This document shows, in pieces, positions 61,426-64,000 of a stretch of 64,000 nucleotides of DNA. The DNA comes from Lewinellaceae bacterium (GTDB lineage: Bacteria; Bacteroidota; Bacteroidia; Chitinophagales; Saprospiraceae): the NCBI GenBank assembly GCA_020636095.1, contig JACJYN010000003.1:558001-622000 (forward strand). The letters are read 5' to 3'. The first letter of the stretch is position 1. Every line of letters starts with the position of its first letter. Made by a program: the position numbers and the translations under genes. The notes under the pieces were generated by a model. It saw nothing but the letters and a program-made list of their open reading frames with translations. It ran no database searches and was not told the origin of the DNA.

Positions 61426-62226
61426 ATGAGCAAAGTCGTTTTGATTACCGGCGCCTCCTCCGGGCTGGGGGAGGCCCTGGCTGGCCAGCTGGCGGAAAAA
61501 GGATACCGGGTGTACGGCGCCAGCCGGAAACCGCAGGACGAAGGGCGGCCCTTTCAAATGGTGGCAATGGACGTGCGAGACGAGGCCAGCGTCCGTAAGG
61601 CGATTGCCCTTATTGTCGAAAAAGAAGGCCGCCTGGACGCCGTTGTCAACAACGCCGGCATCGGCATAGCCGGGCCACTGGAGCAGCTGCGAATGGAGAA
61701 TATCGAGCAGGTGCTGGATACCAACGTTAAGGGAACCGTTCGGGTCATCCAGGCGGCTTTGCCTCACCTGCGCCGGCACAAGGGCCGGGTACTCAACATC
61801 AGCTCCATCGGGGCGCTCTTCGGGCTGCCTTACCGAGGCATCTACTGCGCCAGCAAAGCGGCGGTAGACCTCATCACGGAGGCCCTGCGGATGGAACTGG
61901 CGGCGCAAGGCGTACAGGCTTGTAGCATCCATGCCGGAGATATTCAAACCAATATCAATGCTAACCGGATCAAGGATTACGACCCGCAAGACCCTACTTA
62001 CAAAGAGAGTTTCGAGCAGGTATACGCCGATATCGATAAGGATGTCGACAAAGGACTGCCGGCCGGAGAAGTCGCCCGGCAGGTGATCCGGGCGCTGGAA
62101 GCTCCCCGGCTGCGCCGGTATTATACCATCGGTAAGCCCCTGCAGCGCTTGTCCATCCTGGCCCGGCGCCTGCTGCCGGCAGCGCTGTTTGAAAAGATCA
62201 TCCGGGGATATTCCGGGATGGCGTAG
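61426..62226 (+). CDS. Short-chain dehydrogenase/reductase
   Basis: The 266-residue SDR starts at ATG 61426 with SKVVLITGASSGLGEALAGQ (T-G-x3-G-x-G), then MDVRDEASVRKA, LDAVVNNAGIGIAGPLEQLR, catalytic Ser in VLNISSIGALFGLP, Y-C-A-S-K, and SIHAGDIQTNINANR. Arg after the second strand (GASRKPQD) suggests NADP(H). The C-terminal helix (LARRLLPAALFEKIIRGYSG) is typical of membrane-peripheral SDRs acting on lipids or retinoid-like substrates. It is divergent from the ASKHA-fold gene; an upstream in-frame start at 61369 would add an unrelated leader. Confidence 0.9.
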   Translation: MSKVVLITGASSGLGEALAGQLAEKGYRVYGASRKPQDEGRPFQMVAMDVRDEASVRKAIALIVEKEGRLDAVVNNAGIGIAGPLEQLRMENIEQVLDTNVKGTVRVIQAALPHLRRHKGRVLNISSIGALFGLPYRGIYCASKAAVDLITEALRMELAAQGVQACSIHAGDIQTNINANRIKDYDPQDPTYKESFEQVYADIDKDVDKGLPAGEVARQVIRALEAPRLRRYYTIGKPLQRLSILARRLLPAALFEKIIRGYSGMA

Positions 62227-62283
62227 AAGGACGGTGTAGGGTATCCTGGCTTTGGATGCTTGGGGGAGCTTTAAGCCATCTTG

Positions 62284-62402
62284 TAACTATTTAGGTATTC
62301 CGGTTTTAGGGTGTTCCGGTATCGCGGCCGGAGGCACACAGAGGCCCGGCAACTGCCTGTCCACAAAACCATAATGCCGGAATACCATAATACCTGAATA
62401 GG
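62284..62402. repeat. Palindromic element, family H, copy 2
   Basis: Reverse-oriented, longer copy of the element at 17878-17947. Shared blocks (read on the minus strand) are CAGGTATTATGG, CAGGCAG and CCTCCGGCCGC. Ends TATTTAGGTATTCCGG and CCGGAATACCATAATACC are inverted. It lies 58 bp after the SDR stop; nothing else is supported in 62227-62572. Confidence 0.6.
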
Positions 62403-62572
62403 TACGCCATCTTTTAAGTGGGACGGCGGCCTTCCGACTTCCCTCTTTGGATCGTTCGAAGGCCAAGTACCGTAATTGGCTGCCTGAGGGCGCCGATGGG
62501 CGCCGGCAAGTTCAAAAGTCAACATTCCACCTTTCTTTTCCTTTTATAGATAAAGACAAATAAAATAAGAAT

Positions 62573-63127
62573 ATGAAAAACCTGATTTTTTTTCTGGCTA
62601 TAGCCATCAGCATACTTTCCACCGCCTGTGGCTCCGGGCCCGGAGCAGAGGAAACGCTGAGCAAAGATAAGCTGACGGAATTGATACGATCGCTGGAAGG
62701 AACCTTACAGCAGCAGATCGATCAGATCACATTAGATACGGCAACTGCCCGCACCCTGGCAGATAGAGCGGAGGAGTTTGCCCAGCGTTTCCCGCAGGAT
62801 ACTCTGGCCCCGTACTTCTTGTTTCAGGCGGCCAATGTGTCCCGGGGGATTGGTGATTTTGACAAGTCTGTTGAGCTATGGGGCAGAATCGCCACAGAAT
62901 GGGAGAACTACCGGCGGGCTCCGGAGGCGCTTTTTTTACAGGCCTTCACTCTGGACGACAACCTGGGCGACACCCAACGGGCGCAGCAGCAATATGAACT
63001 TTTTCTGGAAAAATACCCCAAGCACCCGCTTGCCAACGATGCACGCTTACTATTGGAGGCGGCCAAAGCTGGAAAATCATCCAATGAACTGATAAGGGAA
63101 TTTCAGGAAAAGGAGCAACGGGAATAG
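62573..63127 (+). CDS. TPR-repeat lipoprotein
   Basis: The 184-residue protein has a lipobox (LAIAISILSTAC) and a helical TPR-like body (ADRAEEFAQRFPQDTLAPYF, FQAANVSRGIGDFDKSVELW, APEALFLQAFTLDDNLGDTQ, RAQQQYELFLEKYPKHPLAN, DARLLLEAA). This pattern is that of BamD/YbgF-like or tol-pal-associated TPR lipoproteins, but it is shorter than BamD (about 245). It is probably an envelope scaffolding protein. It lies 175 bp before a secreted thioredoxin gene on the same strand. Confidence 0.8.
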   Translation: MKNLIFFLAIAISILSTACGSGPGAEETLSKDKLTELIRSLEGTLQQQIDQITLDTATARTLADRAEEFAQRFPQDTLAPYFLFQAANVSRGIGDFDKSVELWGRIATEWENYRRAPEALFLQAFTLDDNLGDTQRAQQQYELFLEKYPKHPLANDARLLLEAAKAGKSSNELIREFQEKEQRE

Positions 63128-63302
63128 GGAATGAAGAGGGGGATATTGTTGGATTGCTATAGGGTTATATTGCTATAGGGTTAGATGGTTCGATGTTGGG
63201 GGGGGCTTAACACCCAAAAGTGTCGGGCCGGAATTGCGGCGAGCCGCTCCAAACGCTTATCTTTGTATTGAACTGTTTTAATTTGGCAATAAATAAATTG
63301 AT

Positions 63303-64000
63303 ATGAAATTCCGGATACTTATTGTACTGATGTTGATGACAACGGCCCAGCTTTTCAGCCAGGGTATCGAATTTTTCCATGGCACCTGGGAGGAAGCATT
63401 GGAAGAGGCCAAACAACAGGAAAAAGTGATCTTTATCGATGCATACGCCACCTGGTGCGGCCCGTGCAAGCGCATGGCGCGGGAAGTCTTTCCCAATGAA
63501 AAGGTTGGTGAATACTTCAACCGGCACTTCATCAATATGAAGCTGGATATGGAAAAAGGAGAAGGGCTGACCTTCCGCAAAGCCTATCCGGTTTCGGCTT
63601 TTCCCACCCTTTATTTCATCGACGGCAATGGAGCGGTAGTGGAAAAAGTGCGCGGCGCCCAGGATGTGGATGGCTTTCTCAAACTTGGAGAAAAAGTGCT
63701 GGGCCTGGCAGATAATAGTGAAGAATACGCGGCGGAATACGAAAAAGGAAGCCGCGGCCCGGAACTGATGTACAAATATGTCAAAGCCCTGAATAAATCC
63801 GGAAAGTCGAGCCTGCGAATCGCTAATGAATACCTCGATAGCCAGGAAGACCTCAACACGGAGTTCAACCTGCGCTTCATCTTCGAATCCGCCATTGAAT
63901 CCGATTCGAAAATCTTCTCTTTGATGATGGATAAGCGCGAGGCGATTGAAGGGCTCGTGGGGCAGGAAGCCGTCCGGGAGCAGGTGTACAGAGCCTGCCA
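63303..64000 (+). CDS. Secreted thioredoxin-fold protein (partial, runs off right edge)
   Basis: From ATG 63303 there is a signal peptide (FRILIVLMLMTTAQLFSQ) and a thioredoxin domain: EKVIFIDAYATWCGPCKRMA with the redox pair WCGPCK, REVFPNEKVGEYFNRHFINM, KAYPVSAFPTLYFIDGNGAV with the cis-Pro, and VRGAQDVDGFLKLGEKVLGL. A helical C-terminal extension follows (GPELMYKYVKALNKSGKSSL, FNLRFIFESAIESD) and continues past position 64000. Such proteins reduce or isomerise envelope disulfides; the extension suggests a specific client. The frame is open to the window end. Confidence 0.88.
   Translation, partial: MKFRILIVLMLMTTAQLFSQGIEFFHGTWEEALEEAKQQEKVIFIDAYATWCGPCKRMAREVFPNEKVGEYFNRHFINMKLDMEKGEGLTFRKAYPVSAFPTLYFIDGNGAVVEKVRGAQDVDGFLKLGEKVLGLADNSEEYAAEYEKGSRGPELMYKYVKALNKSGKSSLRIANEYLDSQEDLNTEFNLRFIFESAIESDSKIFSLMMDKREAIEGLVGQEAVREQVYRAC

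Overview
ORGANISM. The window looks like a chromosome segment from a gliding Bacteroidota bacterium, most likely of the Saprospiraceae (Lewinella/Phaeodactylibacter-like). The evidence is type IX secretion sorting domains (types A and B), gldE-gldD directly behind mutY-ssb, a SusC/SusD pair, Bacteroidota-style promoters (TTG, about 20 bp, TAnnTTTG), a long SecA with a zinc SEC-C tail, and many secreted beta-propeller or adhesin-like proteins. Family assignments were made by reading motifs; no database search was possible. LAYOUT. (1) 1-10.4 kb is an accessory, defence-like island in decay. It holds a HipA-like kinase running off the left edge, a shattered type I restriction locus (hsdS and hsdR, both with several frame breaks), an HTH-ImmA/PIN pair, a DUF433 antitoxin whose PIN-like toxin has lost its middle, a small XRE repressor facing a two-gene unit (membrane-anchored GIY-YIG-like protein plus small partner), a tRNA-Cys and the C-terminal stub of an AAA ATPase. 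Palindromic elements lie between these pieces. (2) 10.4-13.2 kb holds a type B T9SS cargo protein and a lipoprotein separated by a pyrimidine-rich tandem repeat. (3) 13.4-30.6 kb is housekeeping core: secA, deoC, a SPOR-rodA-tgt-lptF/G cluster, an ECF sigma factor, mutY-ssb-gldE-gldD, convergent recA, then small genes including an ATL repair protein and a TrpF-like protein without its catalytic cysteine. (4) 30.8-42.3 kb is envelope and secretion: a sortilin/BNR-type T9SS protein, an unknown membrane protein, and an unknown secreted protein followed by SusC and SusD. (5) 42.6-51 kb holds an M19-like dipeptidase, a 901-residue caspase-like protein next to a truncated MltF-like stub, and a minus-strand SDR / alpha-beta hydrolase / acyl-CoA synthetase cluster. 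(6) 51-64 kb is mostly secreted or envelope genes (HtrA-like protease, choice-of-anchor B protein, SPOR protein, M28 peptidase, TPR lipoprotein, secreted thioredoxin) with an aminotransferase, a tandem UspA, an ASKHA-fold membrane protein and an SDR. HOW IT FITS TOGETHER. Core genes are intact, while almost every broken gene lies in the first 10.4 kb, so the frame breaks there probably reflect real decay rather than poor sequence. The least expected feature is a set of short non-coding palindromic elements (about 60-200 bp). Several families are present in two or three copies, mostly just behind stop codons, and one lies 10 bp in front of the dead hsdR. The best candidate for an undescribed functional unit is the repressor / GIY-YIG-like / partner trio at 8.3-9.6 kb.
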